Shown here piece after piece: positions 37,771-49,011 of a stretch of 64,000 nucleotides of DNA (positions are counted from its first letter, which is position 1; each line of letters opens with the position of its first letter). Source of the stretch: Isoetes taiwanensis (taxonomy: Eukaryota > Streptophyta > Lycopodiopsida > Isoetales > Isoetaceae); NCBI GenBank assembly GCA_021234155.1, contig JAJEKV010000020.1, positions 10,045,172 to 10,109,171 on the forward strand, written 5' to 3'. The position numbers were made by a program, and so were the translations under genes. Under the pieces are notes generated by a model, which saw nothing but the letters and a program-made list of their open reading frames with translations, did not search any database and was not told the origin of the DNA.

Positions 37771-37925
37771 AAACCCCTATTTTTTTGGAAGGATGCAACA
37801 GATGCATGAAAGGGTGCAACAGATGTGTTAATCAAGCCCAAACTATAGAGGTAATTCCAAATAAACATTAGAAGTTGCCAAGCACTACCCGATCCCCCAG
37901 AAGGAATGTAGCTTACAGTCCCCAC
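37029..37925 (-). CDS. 298-codon open frame in the LINE A spacer, unknown product
   Basis: An uninterrupted minus-strand frame of 298 codons starts MGTVSYIPSGGSGSAWQLL. It has two copies of a roughly 35-residue repeat (QFVGIGGQFGKLLVGATS followed by GDISWYCIGT), then a non-repetitive half ending SLGRIFLDLIT. It is rich in Gly, Phe, Ile and Cys, has hydrophobic patches but no clear signal peptide, and resembles no domain I know. A diverged copy of its C-terminal part is encoded at 36761-36430. It lies between ORF1 and ORF2 of LINE A in the same orientation. It may be an extra ORF of the element, or an open frame by chance in a duplicated spacer. Confidence 0.35.
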   Translation of the reverse strand: MGTVSYIPSGGSGSAWQLLMFIWNYLYSLGLINTSVAPFHASVASFQKNRGFNVVFQKARGFGMGVLLWKLVVASLIKNGIFQRLQFVGVWGQFGKLLVGATSFFHGDISWYCIGTSQKVQFVGIGGQFGKLLVGATSLFRGDISWYCIGTTSNKNCRSITGIAINLCGSSINGNISHGPYTFRLSLPWNIHNRYYTQLCASIRKNLLSIVLGAAFTYTKVEMSLHLISNNRSYKRPIYIIGNSFCHEVAEFITFGILQNEGGISLGNMCSNKGKTRKSLPLMFIVHSLGRIFLDLIT

Positions 37926-38401
37926 AGCCCACTTACCAGCCCAAAATCACAGTTCTTAAACAGAGATGATTTGAACCTATTATTTCTCTTAAGTTCTTGG
38001 AATAGGTAGTGACTATGTATATTAGGTTCCCACCTTAAGACAATAACAAGAGCCTTTGTATTGATCATAAAAGGATTATCACATGAAACTGCCTAAATAC
38101 AGGAATAGCTGGAGCAATAACAGAGCTCGTGGTGCAGCTCCAATCAGCCCGAAATGAAAAATGAGCCCGTGCCTTTACTATAAATGTAGATCCCAGTTCC
38201 AATCTATATGCACATATCTTATACAAATACAGACCAAAACAGAAGCCTATCCAGGCCATATTTCTGATACAAAACAGTTGGAAACCAAAATCTGAAGTGC
38301 TGCTACTAATATCAAGTATAGGAGGTACAGACCTGATTTTTGTTGCAGTTATATCAGTACCCTTCTAGACTCGAATGTTTCTGTCTAAACACCCCAGCCC
38401 A

Positions 38402-40521
38402 TCATTTCTTCTTAGAGGTATCATTAATGGAGTGATCCAAGAGGACCTTGACAAGCGCTGATTCGAATTCATGTTTATGGAGGCTTTTCTTCCCATTTAC
38501 TTTTTTCTTCTTCTTGAGGAGAGCATCATCAAAAGATTTGTCACAGTTGTCAGCAACAGCAGCAGCGACATGTTCTACAATTCTGCTAGATACATTCACA
38601 TCAACAACATTGCTAGATACAACAGCAGTAGCAGCCTCAACATTTAGAGGACTACAACAGTCAATGGCTGCCAACTTCTCAGTAGGGACCATGGCTGTAG
38701 CAGCAACGACATTGAGGATGGTTGCTGCAGCCTTGATAGATCCGACACCCCCCAGGTCACTGACATAACTTAAATCAACAGATTGTTGCTCAAGTAGAGC
38801 AGAAGAACAGGGCTGAGCCTCTGGTGCAGCACCCGAAGTGAGCAAAGAAGCCATTCTAGAGGGGGAAGAGGGCCCAGACCAACAAGGGGAGAAAGGAGTT
38901 GAAAGGCCATTTTGTTGGATCTGTTGCTTTACAGGAAGAGCGATGTCAGGGCACAAAGATCTCTGTTGCACCTTACTTACAGCAGTAGATATCTTGGGAT
39001 CTTCAATCGTGGCTGGCCAAAATACTTAGGCTGTTATACCTTAGTTTGTTACAGGATCTGACCGCAACAAAGCCTTCTTCATTGTCCACATCCTTGCCTT
39101 TCTCATCTATTCCTCTCTCAAACTCAGCAGCAGCAGGTAGACAGACTGCACCCGCATGCACTAAGGTGCCACATTTAAAGCAGGGCAGAGGAAGGCCAGA
39201 AATTTGTAGTATAAATTCAACCAGCTCATTGTTGAAGCCTTTGAACAGTAAGGCTTTAGGGAGAGGATTAAAGATATTGACAGCGATGCAGATCTTAGGA
39301 GGCTCATTGGGACAACCGCCCATGCAAACAAACTCTTCAAGGGCAGAGGAAATGATCTTGAAGGCCTTCTAGGTCCAGAACTCAGAGCTGAGATTAGAGA
39401 GGGATAACCAGACTGGAAAGAAGGGGGCATCAGGGTTCTTAGCATTGAACTTGGGCCTCCATCTCTGAAATAAGATCTGCCCATGAAGGCATGTGATGAT
39501 GCCCTTTTTGAAGATGAGATCTGCTTCCCTTTCAGATGGAAAGGTGACAAGGTAATAGAAGTTGCCAAGAGGCTGTATTCTGGGTAAACTTCTGCCTCGA
39601 GATACACGCTCCAGAGCCTTCTTCAGTTCTTGTAAAGATGGATTACCTCTAATGATCTTGGCTATAAGTCCAAGGTTATCAAGGTGGCTCCATATCACCA
39701 GCCAGACAAAGAGACTTATCCATAGAGCTCTAGCCAATACAGGCTAGCTTGCCAAGTACAAGTGACTAGAACAGATTGGACGGGTTCAACAGCCTGGTCT
39801 CCAAAAACAAGCTGCCTAACTTGTCTTCTGATCTGGAATGGGTCACCAAAAATAGCAAGGCCGCCTGTGCAGTTAAACTGATCCGGGAAAAGAAACCTAT
39901 TGTCAATAATAGTAGACCAAAGCTGGTCCACAGGGCCTTGAACAAAACTCCACCAAATAAACTCTATATTGACAAGGAAGGCCGACCGAACGATGGTTAG
40001 AGAGCCTTGTGGAGAAGACGAACCTTGGGGAGACACAGAAGATGGAGAAAAAGGACAGGAAGACTCAGAAATAGAAGCTTCAGAGATTTGAGGACTAGAA
40101 TCAGTAGAGAGCAGCAGATACTCCATGGAAACTCTCAACATTAGACTCTATAAAGCTCCAAAGTAACGAAGTCAGTAAGTTGATCAGAATAAATTAAAAA
40201 CTTCGCTTTTGGAGGACGGTCTGAACCCAGGTAGGCGATTTTGAGCTCAATGGAGGATGCAAGGGTGTTGCTAGTAGGACCAGACTGCTCACCAATGATG
40301 AAGATATCTGGGAAGACTGATTCGTCCACAAGGAAGGCCTAGAGATCCACTGTAGATCCTTCCAGCCAGCCACAACAAATTTGATCCAGATTATAGAAGA
40401 TCACAAAATATTTAGAGAGCTCTGTCACAGGAGAGATTGGGGGAGGGATGGGCGTATCCGACGATGGAATAGAAGAGTTGGATTGAGAGCAAGCTATAGA
40501 TAATGGCAGAGGCAGCCCCAT
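38402..40521 (-). pseudogene. LINE A ORF1 (nucleic-acid-binding protein)
   Basis: Minus-strand segments 40521-40141, 40141-39716, 39737-39369, 39323-39003 and 38971-38402 together cover a plant LINE ORF1-type protein. The third has the DUF4283-like block GRSLPRIQPLGNFYYLVTFP and FKKGIITCLHGQILFQRWRP. The fourth carries a CCHC knuckle, CFKCGTLVHAGAVC. The last has a lysine-rich tail (LLKKKKKVNGKKSLHKH). Frame changes between segments show decay. Such ORF1 proteins bind the element RNA in the ribonucleoprotein particle. Confidence 0.7.
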
Positions 40522-40773
40522 GAAGCGCAGACATTTGAGATTTTATGAAAAAGGAGCACAAGAACTTCTAAAAAAGGAGCACAAGAACTTCTAACAGGGA
40601 GATCAGTTAAGAGCTGAAGAGAAACGAAAAGGGTGCCGTAAAGAGATGATTGTTGGGACTAGATATTATAGAACTATTGATTGGAGTCGTATATAAAGGC
40701 AACTGCTGCCAATATTCCAGAAACCAATATCCTTCCATATCTATCAGGCTATGATGGAAAGTCACGATCAAAG

Positions 40774-40873
40774 AAGGTCTTCTTCTGCCACAGTCCAAGC
40801 TTCCCATGCCTAACCGAATCCAAAAGGTCTTCTTCTGCCACATTCCAAGCTTCCCATGCCTAACAGAATCCAG
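40774..40873. repeat. 50-bp tandem duplication at the 5' end of LINE A
   Basis: AAGGTCTTCTTCTGCCACA and the following CCAAGCTTCCCATGCC occur at 40774-40823 and again at 40824-40873 with a few differences. It lies where the LINE A 5' UTR should be. Tandem monomers in a 5' UTR can carry promoter activity in some LINEs; here only two copies exist. Confidence 0.8.
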
Positions 40874-40900
40874 TGTCCCCTTCTACAAGGGGACCAATAG

Positions 40901-43165
40901 TACCTGCAGTTCTAATCCAATAAAGGAAGGCTTGAACAGAACAAAGAGATAGATTCTCTCTCTACAAGGGGGGATGGGCGCACAAAGGAGCGCCTAAAAT
41001 TAGTGACATTTTCACCCTCGCTTAAATTAGCAAGCAAATTATATATTTTTTGCACTTCACCTTGACTGGAGAACTTGCATAATGCTAATCTCTTTGAACA
41101 TCAGAAACAACTTTGGAGTGATATACAGCTGATCGAATTGCTAAAGGAATATCTATGGCTATGGTTACAAGAGAACTAAATTGTAAAATTTTCACATTTG
41201 CAATTTTCTTTGTTTTGGTAGAATTACTATTTCAAAGATATTTGTTTTCTAAGACAAACGAATCCCCGTTCTCTTTTGACATAGATTTTGCAAGTCTATG
41301 GATTTGAATTAATCCTAATACCAACTGCCTTATTGTTGAAGCTTCTTGATATCTGCAAATTGAGGCTACTGCTAGAATCTCTTAAGATTGAATTCAGAGT
41401 GGTATGAAGGTCATTTTTCATAGGGTACATAGGAGCCTTCCCCATGAGCATTCTTTTATTATGATCAATGTTCTCTTTAAGAATAGCACTTGGACATGAG
41501 TGAGATTCTACTGCAATTTTAACTGACTGAGTAGTTTGAGCATGTTGTTTATTAATGGCAGAGGGAATATAACCTCTATTTAAAATCTTTATCTGCATTT
41601 GAGAGTTAGAAGCAGTAAAAGAGTAGGATTTACCACTAATTGCTCTGTCATTCTGTGTTCTTTGTTGTAGCAGTGTTTTCTTTCTTCCAATTCTCTTATA
41701 ATTTCTATTGACCCTTTGCTAAGAAATTTGTTGGTGCTATTGATATTGAAGGAGGTTTGCTGCTTGTTGCCTTTGGAAAGAATCATTGCAATGTAATGAA
41801 CATTGTTAAAACTATCTCTTGTTGTTTGTTTAGCTCCAACAGTAGTTGCGACCTCATTCTGAAACTTACAAGAATTAGTGAGTGTCTCGTGTTACATTTT
41901 TGGCAACAGCATGGCAGTCCCATCCACATGAACTATAGACTAATTTGTTTGCCATAAAAGTCAATGAGAGGCACAGATGTAGGCATGGTTTTAGAGATGT
42001 CCTTCCAATGTGTAGGGCTTAATTCACTCATAGATACTAAGGCAATGCAGAATTGTGACAATCACATAAGAGCAATGTAGAGCTCGATTTAGGAGAAGCA
42101 ATTTAGTAACTGTCACAGATATCTCTTTCAAGTTTGAGAAAAAAATTGGCAGTTCTAGTACTACCACACTCACCAGTGTTTAAGGGTAATTGAGCTAAAA
42201 GGTGGCATTGATAATAATCTCTTTATTAAGCTTTAGAAGCTAGTCCCAGAATCCCCCTATTTGTAAATCCACGTTATCTACTTTGATCAAGACAGTAGAA
42301 CTAGAGAGAAAGTCAACCTTCGAAGAAATAAGAAGGAGGACAATTTAATACCTTAGAAGGGAGTCAATTCAGGAGAGCTTATATATTGGTGGTACTGCAA
42401 CTCATCTGCTAATTCTCCACTGGAGACAATTGGAATAGTAGGTCTTGAGTTTTTTTTTTTTTTTAAATGATTAATTTAACACTATCTTGTCCAGAACCTC
42501 TCATGCTAGGCATGAAGACAATTTGACAAAATTGATACCATGGTCAGACTGAATACATGATGTTCGACAAATGACTAGTATTTCTATTAGGAAATATTTA
42601 TGCTCCTTGATTAAGGCACAAACATACTTGAGTGAATATACCACCGTTCTATAACATGTGTAGTGGCCTACTGCCTATCCATACACCTATCCATACACTG
42701 AGGTTGAATCCAATGCTGGAAATATCCTTGAGCTTAGTATTAATATCAAAGCATAACCAATACATCTTGGGATAATTGACCCCATGAACACACTGATCTA
42801 AATCTAATGGTGCAGACTAATAGTAGTTAATTAATATTACAACTCTAATGTACACCCAAATGGGTGGAGGGTTTTATTTTCTCAAATGAGCTTTAGCAGA
42901 TATTCACATCTGACTCTAAAAATCCTGTTGCTAGTTAGCGGAACTGCCACGTAGACTATGAACTAAGACACATCGCACAGTATACCTAACCAGATTTGGA
43001 CTTCTCTCACGATTCCGGCAGACCCTGGCTGAGATATGGAGGACCGATTCTATCTTATGTTATCTGACACTCCTAGTGAAGCGGCAAAGGCAATAAACTG
43101 ATAGTTCTCCTGTAGCTGGTAAGATCTGTCTTCAGCATCTAACCTAGGTCTTAAACACGTTTCAG
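40901..43165. other. AT-rich spacer, no gene recognised
   Basis: Several short open frames (for example 41296-41598 and 41589-41786 minus) have no recognised motif. The minus-strand text near 41300-41600 (SHSCPSAILKENIDHNKRML) looks like decayed Copia-type gag or linker sequence, but this is not secure. A 22-codon frame MEDRFYLMLSDTPSEAAKAIN starts near 43036 just upstream of the gene end at 43.2 kb. Confidence 0.35.
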
Positions 43166-43938
43166 TTCGATGATTGTACTTCATGGATCTTCAATACAGA
43201 CGGCAATAGCCTCGATACTTCATAGTGCTAAATTAGAACTCAGGGATAATATAGGTGTCCCAAAAATGGAATACTTAGATTCAGACCAAAACCCTTATAC
43301 TTCAAGTTCAGATGAAGATGCACTGAGGGAAGAACGCCTACAGGCTGAATTTGTTGCTTGCATGACCGACTCTGAATGTGCTGAGTATAATAAAACCATG
43401 GCTGATTACAAAGGCAACTATGGGCAGAAAATAAATGCTTGCGGTAATAAGGCATTTACTGGTAACAAGAAGCAAAGTGGCAGTTCTAGCAGCCAGCACA
43501 GTAAATTACATGACAAAGACTCTACTATTGAGCTATCCATACCCGAGACTCAGCAGAACGAAGACTATTCTTCTGATCAAGAAGACCTTCAGGTAACATA
43601 TTCATAGTTGAAATGGAAATCTAGTGCAGGAATTTGTCTGGAATATACACTGGTCTGAAGGATCAGTGAACTCTGCCCTGTGTTCCTATACTTTAAATCA
43701 GGTTTACTCTATTAAATAAACACTTTAACTCTGTCTCACATACATACTCTTATGCATTTCTGCTTTCCTAGTTCATTTCTGTAAAAGAATGCATGTTATA
43801 TTTTGCCAAGCTCCTGTATTCACCTTGTTCTTCAAACATGCAGGGCAAAAGGTTACAAAGGCTGAACGGTGATAAACCGGGAAGTCCCATTGTACCTTTT
43901 GGCCCTTCATGCTTTACCACTCCAGTGCTAATGTCATG
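43166..43938 (+). CDS. 3' exons of an unidentified acidic, serine-rich protein
   Basis: An exon ending at 43592 (acceptor near 43165 or 43199, donor CAG/GTAACA) encodes PYTSSSDEDALREERLQAEF, VACMTDSECAEYNKTMADYK, and a Ser/Asp/Glu-rich tail. It joins in phase to a second exon from 43844, GKRLQRLNGDKPGSPIVPFG, ending TTPVLMS-stop at about 43938. I do not recognise the family. The upstream exons are not identified; the 22-codon frame at 43036 could be an upstream ORF or part of an exon. Codon content and clean splice sites favour a real gene end. Confidence 0.45.
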
Positions 43939-45125
43939 ATTGATTGGCTGCAGGTACCGAGCTTCCCCTACCTTTGTCATTTTTTGTTTCTGCTCTGCTT
44001 GAAGACCGTGGTTGGAAACCGGATGGGATTATACACTTTTCTGAATGAAAGAGACAATGATGACTGAAGCAAATTTTTATGGTTTACTTTCTTGAAACCC
44101 CGATCTATCAGGTGGTAACTAGTACTTCCTCCTTTATTGTCTTGCTGCTCAAAACTTTCCTGGTAACAAAACAGTGATTTTCTGAAAGTACTGTATACGC
44201 TTTCCCATTCATTTAGAATACCATGAAGTTTCTATTATGATAGGCTGGCCAAATACATTTGATTGGCAGTAGTTTTTGCAGACATATGATAACTAATGTA
44301 TTTGCCCAAGTATCAAACTGGCATTTTGCTGAAAACATATGGGATATTTTGATTTAGCATCTTGAATGGTCCATCTTTATTTTGTAACTTAAGGAAGTCC
44401 CTTTTCTCTCTTTTTCCTATGATTAATTGGATAACATGCTGCAGTAACAACAACATTATCATTCCCAAAATGGGCATATGCTGTAAATGCTTAACCAAAT
44501 TATCTTCTCACTTGTATTTATGCTTTTTTACAAATTCGTATAATACACCATTCAATGTGATGCAAGTGGACAGGCATAGGCTTATTGACCCTTAGTGGCT
44601 TTGTACCTATACTCGCATAACTTATCGTAAAAGAAAAAAAGATTATGACATTATGATTCTTTTCTCCATGAGACATTATGATGTATCACTTAAAAATTGA
44701 TTTATCAGACTATATTGTCCAAATTAGTTGACTGCTCTTAAAAAACTGAATTTAAATAACCAAGTGAAGGTTAAATGCATGCTTTAAACTGAAACGACCA
44801 TAAAACTTTCATATTGTTACTATTTTATCAATGAGATTATTTCTACACTTTAAGATATCTGGTCATATAGTGGCTAGGGGAAATGGCTCACAAAGTTTAT
44901 GTAACATATGGTTATCCAGATCTAGTATTTCTGTTCTTGGGTTACATGACACAAAGGTTTAAGGTTTCTTTTCAAAACAATGGCTTATGTCCTATGGAAA
45001 TAAGTAACGAGACTAAAAGATTGTAGGTACCAGATTTGAATGCATATTCAAATAATTGGATTGATAAGACAGTGGACGGATTGACTGAAACTGATGCATG
45101 GCCTAGGATTCTAGGCCAGGCCGGG
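43939..45125. other. 3' flank of the 43-kb gene, no further exon
   Basis: AT-rich, with no recognised coding exon or repeat family. Confidence 0.4.
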
Positions 45126-45260
45126 TTTTTTTTTTTTTTTTTTTTTTTTTTGAGAGAGAGAATGAGGTTTTTCCATTAATTAATGAAAAAAGATACAATA
45201 GGGTTCATTGCCAATGTCGAGACGGTCTTGAGATTCCAACATGGATAGGGATACCATTTT
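45126..45260 (-). mobile_element. LINE 3' end with poly(A) tail (5'-truncated)
   Basis: A run of 26 T at 45126-45151 is followed by GAGAGAGAGAATGAGG and AATTAATGAAAAAAGATAC. Read on the minus strand this is a 3' UTR ending in poly(A), typical of plant L1-type insertions. How far it extends upstream (toward 45.9 kb) could not be determined. Confidence 0.5.
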
Positions 45261-46740
45261 TGATCCAGTGCAGGTAGAACATGATCGGCACCAAGATCCT
45301 TGAACAAAGCATCCTAGGTGGGAGAGTATTTAGAGAAATGGCGCATACCTTTGAAACGAATTTTGGAATCAACAAAATCACCAAATTTATTAACTTCAAA
45401 AGGATCACTATGGAAAGTGCTTAACTGTATTCAGGATATTGCCTCTTTAAGGAGAAGACGGCAACATAAGAAGCGAAGAAGATTGAATGGGCTAGGTATT
45501 TTGATATTTTAAAATTTGAGACATTGCGAAAAATATCAGTAAGAATCAAGAAAGGGTCAAATACTCATATCAGGGTAAGGAAAGCGAATTGAAGAAGGAT
45601 TTTGAACTAGCCTACAGATTAGAAAATGAGAGAACTTTGAGAATGCGAATTCATGAACACAAGTTTGTCGAAACATGCACTGCTTACCGGATCGTGGAGA
45701 ATTATCTTCATTGTACCCCAAATCTTGTTCATAGTAAACCTTTATAGTTATTTTCGAGTCTTTCAGTTAACATGAAATGTGCCAAAAGCAATAATATTCT
45801 TGGTGCCAATGAAATCTTCAAATCAATATTCTATTATCTCTATCTCAATTCCGCTGTGCTAGGTACAAAGGGGTACCAAAAATGAACAAGTTATTTGGGA
45901 AGCTCTATTTTGTTATCAAGCAATTCCACAAATCTCGAGGAGATTCCTGCAAAAAACCACAAATGAGCCTTGAAGTTTGCTTCATAATTGTATTTTGGTA
46001 TCTATTTGAAGCTAAAAGTCTGGAGAGTCACGTGCTCTACAGGGCTAGCAAGCAATTCAAGAAAAATTGGGAATGAATTAGGCAAAATTCAAGTTTTCTC
46101 CCTTGTTTCGAGCAAGAAAGGGTTCCGAACATAGAAGTGCAAAAGGACAAAAAATTCAAGAAAAATGGCACGAGTATTAAATTACTTTATATGATTAAGA
46201 GAGGATTATCACATAACTAGGATGCATTCAGTGCAACCCATGAAGTCTCAATTTGCCAAAATGAACAAAAATGTTATCCTTCAAATAGACAAACAGATCT
46301 AAATATAAAATGGTCAAACTACTTTTTAGGCATTTCCAACAAGCTCTGAGTAAGCAAAATGTTGGAACTCATATTGGATAAAGCAGGATATTGGACTTGA
46401 CGCACTATTAACATTCTTTAGGGAATACGTATAAGGAGATTCCATATGGGGACATATGAAGTTCATAAAAGATCTTGAAGGATTGTATTAGCTCAAGTAG
46501 GCTTCTTGCGGGGCTTCTTGATCCCTTTTTGGAAGGTTGGTTGTGTGTGGCATAATAAATGGCATTATTTCATTAGTATTTTCTATAATGTAATCACGGA
46601 AGTGGTGTGAATAGCTACAAACTACTCATTAAACAACTTGCATTCTTACCCACAGGTAGGTCCGACACTAGTAATCATGGAGGCAGGGGTCATTTAGGGC
46701 TTGCAATGTCTTGCCAATGGCAAGGCGCAGACTTAGACAA
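45261..46740. other. Spacer, no gene recognised
   Basis: Short open frames only. Part may be the decayed body of the poly(A)-tailed LINE ending at 45126. Confidence 0.35.
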
Positions 46741-47290
46741 CATGCAAAAGGAGCTGCTCAAGTAGGCAGGGCTACAGATGGTTCCCCTCCCAACACTATT
46801 CAATAGGTCACTTCCAGAAGGCTTTTTTCCACAATGGACCACTAGTAGAGTTGTTCCCATCTACAAGGCCAGTGACCCTCCTTGCCCAGCTAACTAAAAC
46901 ACAATCATGGTCAGCTCGCTGTTTGTAAAATTGTTGTTCCCATCTACAAGGCCGGTGGCCCTCCTTCCCCAGCCAACTACAATACAATCATGGTCAGCTT
47001 GCTGTTTGTAAAACTCCTGGCCGGGATTGTCGGGCATCATGTGACAATGGGGGCATAGAGAACAAAGATCTGGGGCCTTATACATGTAGGACTCATGCCC
47101 AAACATTTCACCATTGATCATATCTTCACATTGGGGCTTGATATGGGATAGCAAAACCACTAGGACCTGTATTACTGCTTTGTTGATTTTGCAAAGGCTT
47201 TTGTTATGGTGCCGTGGGAGAGGCTATGGGAGAAATTGATGCAGTTGGGAGTTCCTCCATAGTTGAAAAATTCAATATACCGGTAAAAGC
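46741..47290 (+). mobile_element. Non-L1 LINE reverse transcriptase remnant
   Basis: Plus-strand frames give FPQWTTSRVVPIYKASDPP, NTIMVSSLFVKLL, then CITALLI/TAFVDFAKAFVMVPWERLWE and KLMQLGVPP. The block VDFAKAF-x-MVP-x-ERLWE-x-L-x2-LGVP is an RT motif 3-4 region of the kind seen in LINE clades other than plant L1, whose equivalent reads KLDITKAFDTVSW. Frame changes and a tandem duplication interrupt it. It may be the coding portion of the microsatellite-tailed family, which has lost its RT elsewhere in the window. Confidence 0.5.
46851..47013. repeat. 83-bp tandem duplication inside the RT remnant
   Basis: TTGTTCCCATCTACAAGGCC starts at 46851 and at 46934. Both copies continue through ACAATCATGGTCAGC and end GTTTGTAAAA. 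About ten differences separate them, so the duplication is not recent. Confidence 0.85.
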
Positions 47291-47305
47291 GACACTGCCA
47301 AAGGT

Positions 47306-48445
47306 TTGAACGTCCTTTCTTATAAAAATGCTCTTCTTAATCAAGTTAATTATGAGTTCTCTTCGTCTTATGATGCTAATGAGCGTAGAAATGAGATTAA
47401 AGAGGGTATTATAGATCTTTCTGGTATCAGGGACTCCTCGGCTTCAGATTTGTACTCTAAAAAAGGGATCCTTATCCATTTTCCCGATAAATCCCCATTC
47501 CTTGGGGAGATTAAGTTCTGGATCACAAAGCTTCAAAGAGTCCCGATCCTTTCTATTCTCAAATTAGACAACAAAACTTTCCAAATTTTATGCTCTGACG
47601 AGAATAGTGTAGGATCTATTCTTAGGAAAAGGTTGGATAATATTGGAAACAGGGAATTCTTCATTATGAGGTGGAGCCAGATCTATATCCCGGGTAAATA
47701 TGATCTAATATCCATGTCCACCTGGGTAATTTACCCCAATTTACCGCCCAGTCTCTGGACCAAATCTCACCTGCAAGCCATATCTGAGAAGTTGGGAGAG
47801 GTTATCAGCATAAACATTCCCCAAACAAACTTTCCCTCAGTATGCATTTCAAAGAGAATAAGATCCGACTGGAGAAGGGAGGTTACAATGAAAGCTTCTG
47901 ACTACACGGTCTTCAATTTGAAAATTGACTACTCTAAAATGCCCAAGGAGGACATTGATAAGGGCAAAGGAATAAATCTGGAGGAAAAGGTGAATAGATG
48001 TACCCCCCTTATTATTAGACAAGAATGGAGACCCAAAAATACTGGTTTACAAAATATGGTTCAAAAAGGGGAGAGTAGTAATTGCCATAGCAATCAGGAA
48101 ATAAACAATAGTGAGGACCAGGTAAGAAGGTATGAAGGTAACTTCAAGATTGATAAGAACTGGATTCTCACTTTTAAGAATATTGACCTCTCATTCAAAA
48201 TCAATCCGGGATTCATGACTGTCTCTATCCCCCAAACAGCTCCTGACATTTTTCAAGAGGATATCTATAGTAATAAAGAGGAGCATTCTAGTGATAATGA
48301 TGGTGATGATATAAGTTGGCAGCAGATCAGTCATAAAAAAAGAGGGAGAGGCCAAAAAAAGATCTATTCTGGACCTATTAGGGTTAGTCCAAGAAAGGCA
48401 GCTATTCAATCCAGAATAGCTAAGAATAATTATAAAATTGTTTAA
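47306..48445 (+). CDS. LINE B ORF1 protein
   Basis: An uninterrupted 379-codon frame. Residues about 50-160 form a DUF4283-like fold region (KKGILIHFPDKSPFLGEIKF, LRKRLDNIGNREFFIMRWSQ, then YIPGKYDLISMSTWVIYPNLPPSLW). The C-terminal third is acidic then basic (SHKKRGRGQKKIYSGPIRVS). No CCHC knuckle is visible, unlike LINE A ORF1. The stop TAA at 48443-48445 directly precedes the ORF2 ATG, so ORF2 would be reached by termination-reinitiation or a similar route. The product should coat the element RNA. It is the best preserved transposon ORF in the window. Confidence 0.7.
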   Translation: MNVLSYKNALLNQVNYEFSSSYDANERRNEIKEGIIDLSGIRDSSASDLYSKKGILIHFPDKSPFLGEIKFWITKLQRVPILSILKLDNKTFQILCSDENSVGSILRKRLDNIGNREFFIMRWSQIYIPGKYDLISMSTWVIYPNLPPSLWTKSHLQAISEKLGEVISINIPQTNFPSVCISKRIRSDWRREVTMKASDYTVFNLKIDYSKMPKEDIDKGKGINLEEKVNRCTPLIIRQEWRPKNTGLQNMVQKGESSNCHSNQEINNSEDQVRRYEGNFKIDKNWILTFKNIDLSFKINPGFMTVSIPQTAPDIFQEDIYSNKEEHSSDNDGDDISWQQISHKKRGRGQKKIYSGPIRVSPRKAAIQSRIAKNNYKIV

Positions 48446-49011
48446 ATGATAAAGTCTATCAAAATGATTACTTGGAACCTCCAAGGGATAAATAATAGTA
48501 TCAAAAGGGATAGACTTAAAGTTTGTCTTTCTAACCTTTGCCCTGACATTCTTTTTATCTAGGAACACAAGATCCATGATCCCAATCATGAAAGGATTAT
48601 TTCTAATATTCTTCCTCCTAATTATAATATTTGGTCCATTGTTGCTAACAATTCGTCTGCAGGTATAGCCATAGCATGGAGTCAGAAGATTAACATGGAA
48701 GATATTTATATGGTCAATGACACCAATGGAAGATGGCAGACTCTTGTCGGTAGTATAAATTCATGCAAAATTGCCTTTACTAATGTCTATTCTTACCATG
48801 AACCTTCAGAGAGATCTATGATGTGGAGTAGAATCAACAGCAGTTTGAGCAATCTGGAAGTGGAGGAATGTGTTATATGTGGAGATTTCAACATGGTCAC
48901 AGATAGATTTATGAAAAATAAGAAATTCAGGAATCTTCTTCCTCAGGAAAGATGTGCATGGGACAACCTTCTCTCTTCTCATAATTTAACCTTGGCCAGA
49001 ACCAAACCCCA
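48446..49011 (+). pseudogene. LINE B ORF2, endonuclease part
   Basis: Starts MIKSIKMITWNLQGINN. It contains the EHK catalytic glutamate motif (an in-frame TAG sits just before it at about 48560), NVYSYHEPSERSMMW and the catalytic CGDFNMVTDRF. The frame stops where LINE C is inserted at 49011; the remaining endonuclease motif TISDHYP lies at about 54755 beyond LINE C. The APE-type endonuclease nicks target DNA for target-primed reverse transcription. Confidence 0.8.
48999..49011 (+). repeat. Left target-site duplication of LINE C
   Basis: GAACCAAACCCCA, identical to 54621-54633. It marks the insertion point of LINE C in LINE B. Confidence 0.9.

Larger units (their letters stand above)
32107..40900 (-). 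mobile_element. LINE A: near full-length plant L1-type retrotransposon
   Basis: Minus-strand order: a 5' region (about 40900-40525), ORF1 (40521-38402), an unusually long spacer (38401-36300), ORF2 with endonuclease, RT and C-terminal zinc-knuckle (36294-32446), a 3' UTR, and an A-rich tail (AAAAAAATAAAAATAAATAA-like, 32107-32140). Both ORFs are interrupted by frameshifts, so the copy is inactive. Ends are approximate; no target-site duplication was found. The spacer is the odd part and is described separately. Confidence 0.8.

Noticed and set aside
17194-43592. A giant CABIN1 intron joining 17193 to the exon at 43166
   Set aside because: The 43-kb exons do not resemble any CABIN1 C-terminus, and a nearer in-phase terminal exon exists at 17437.
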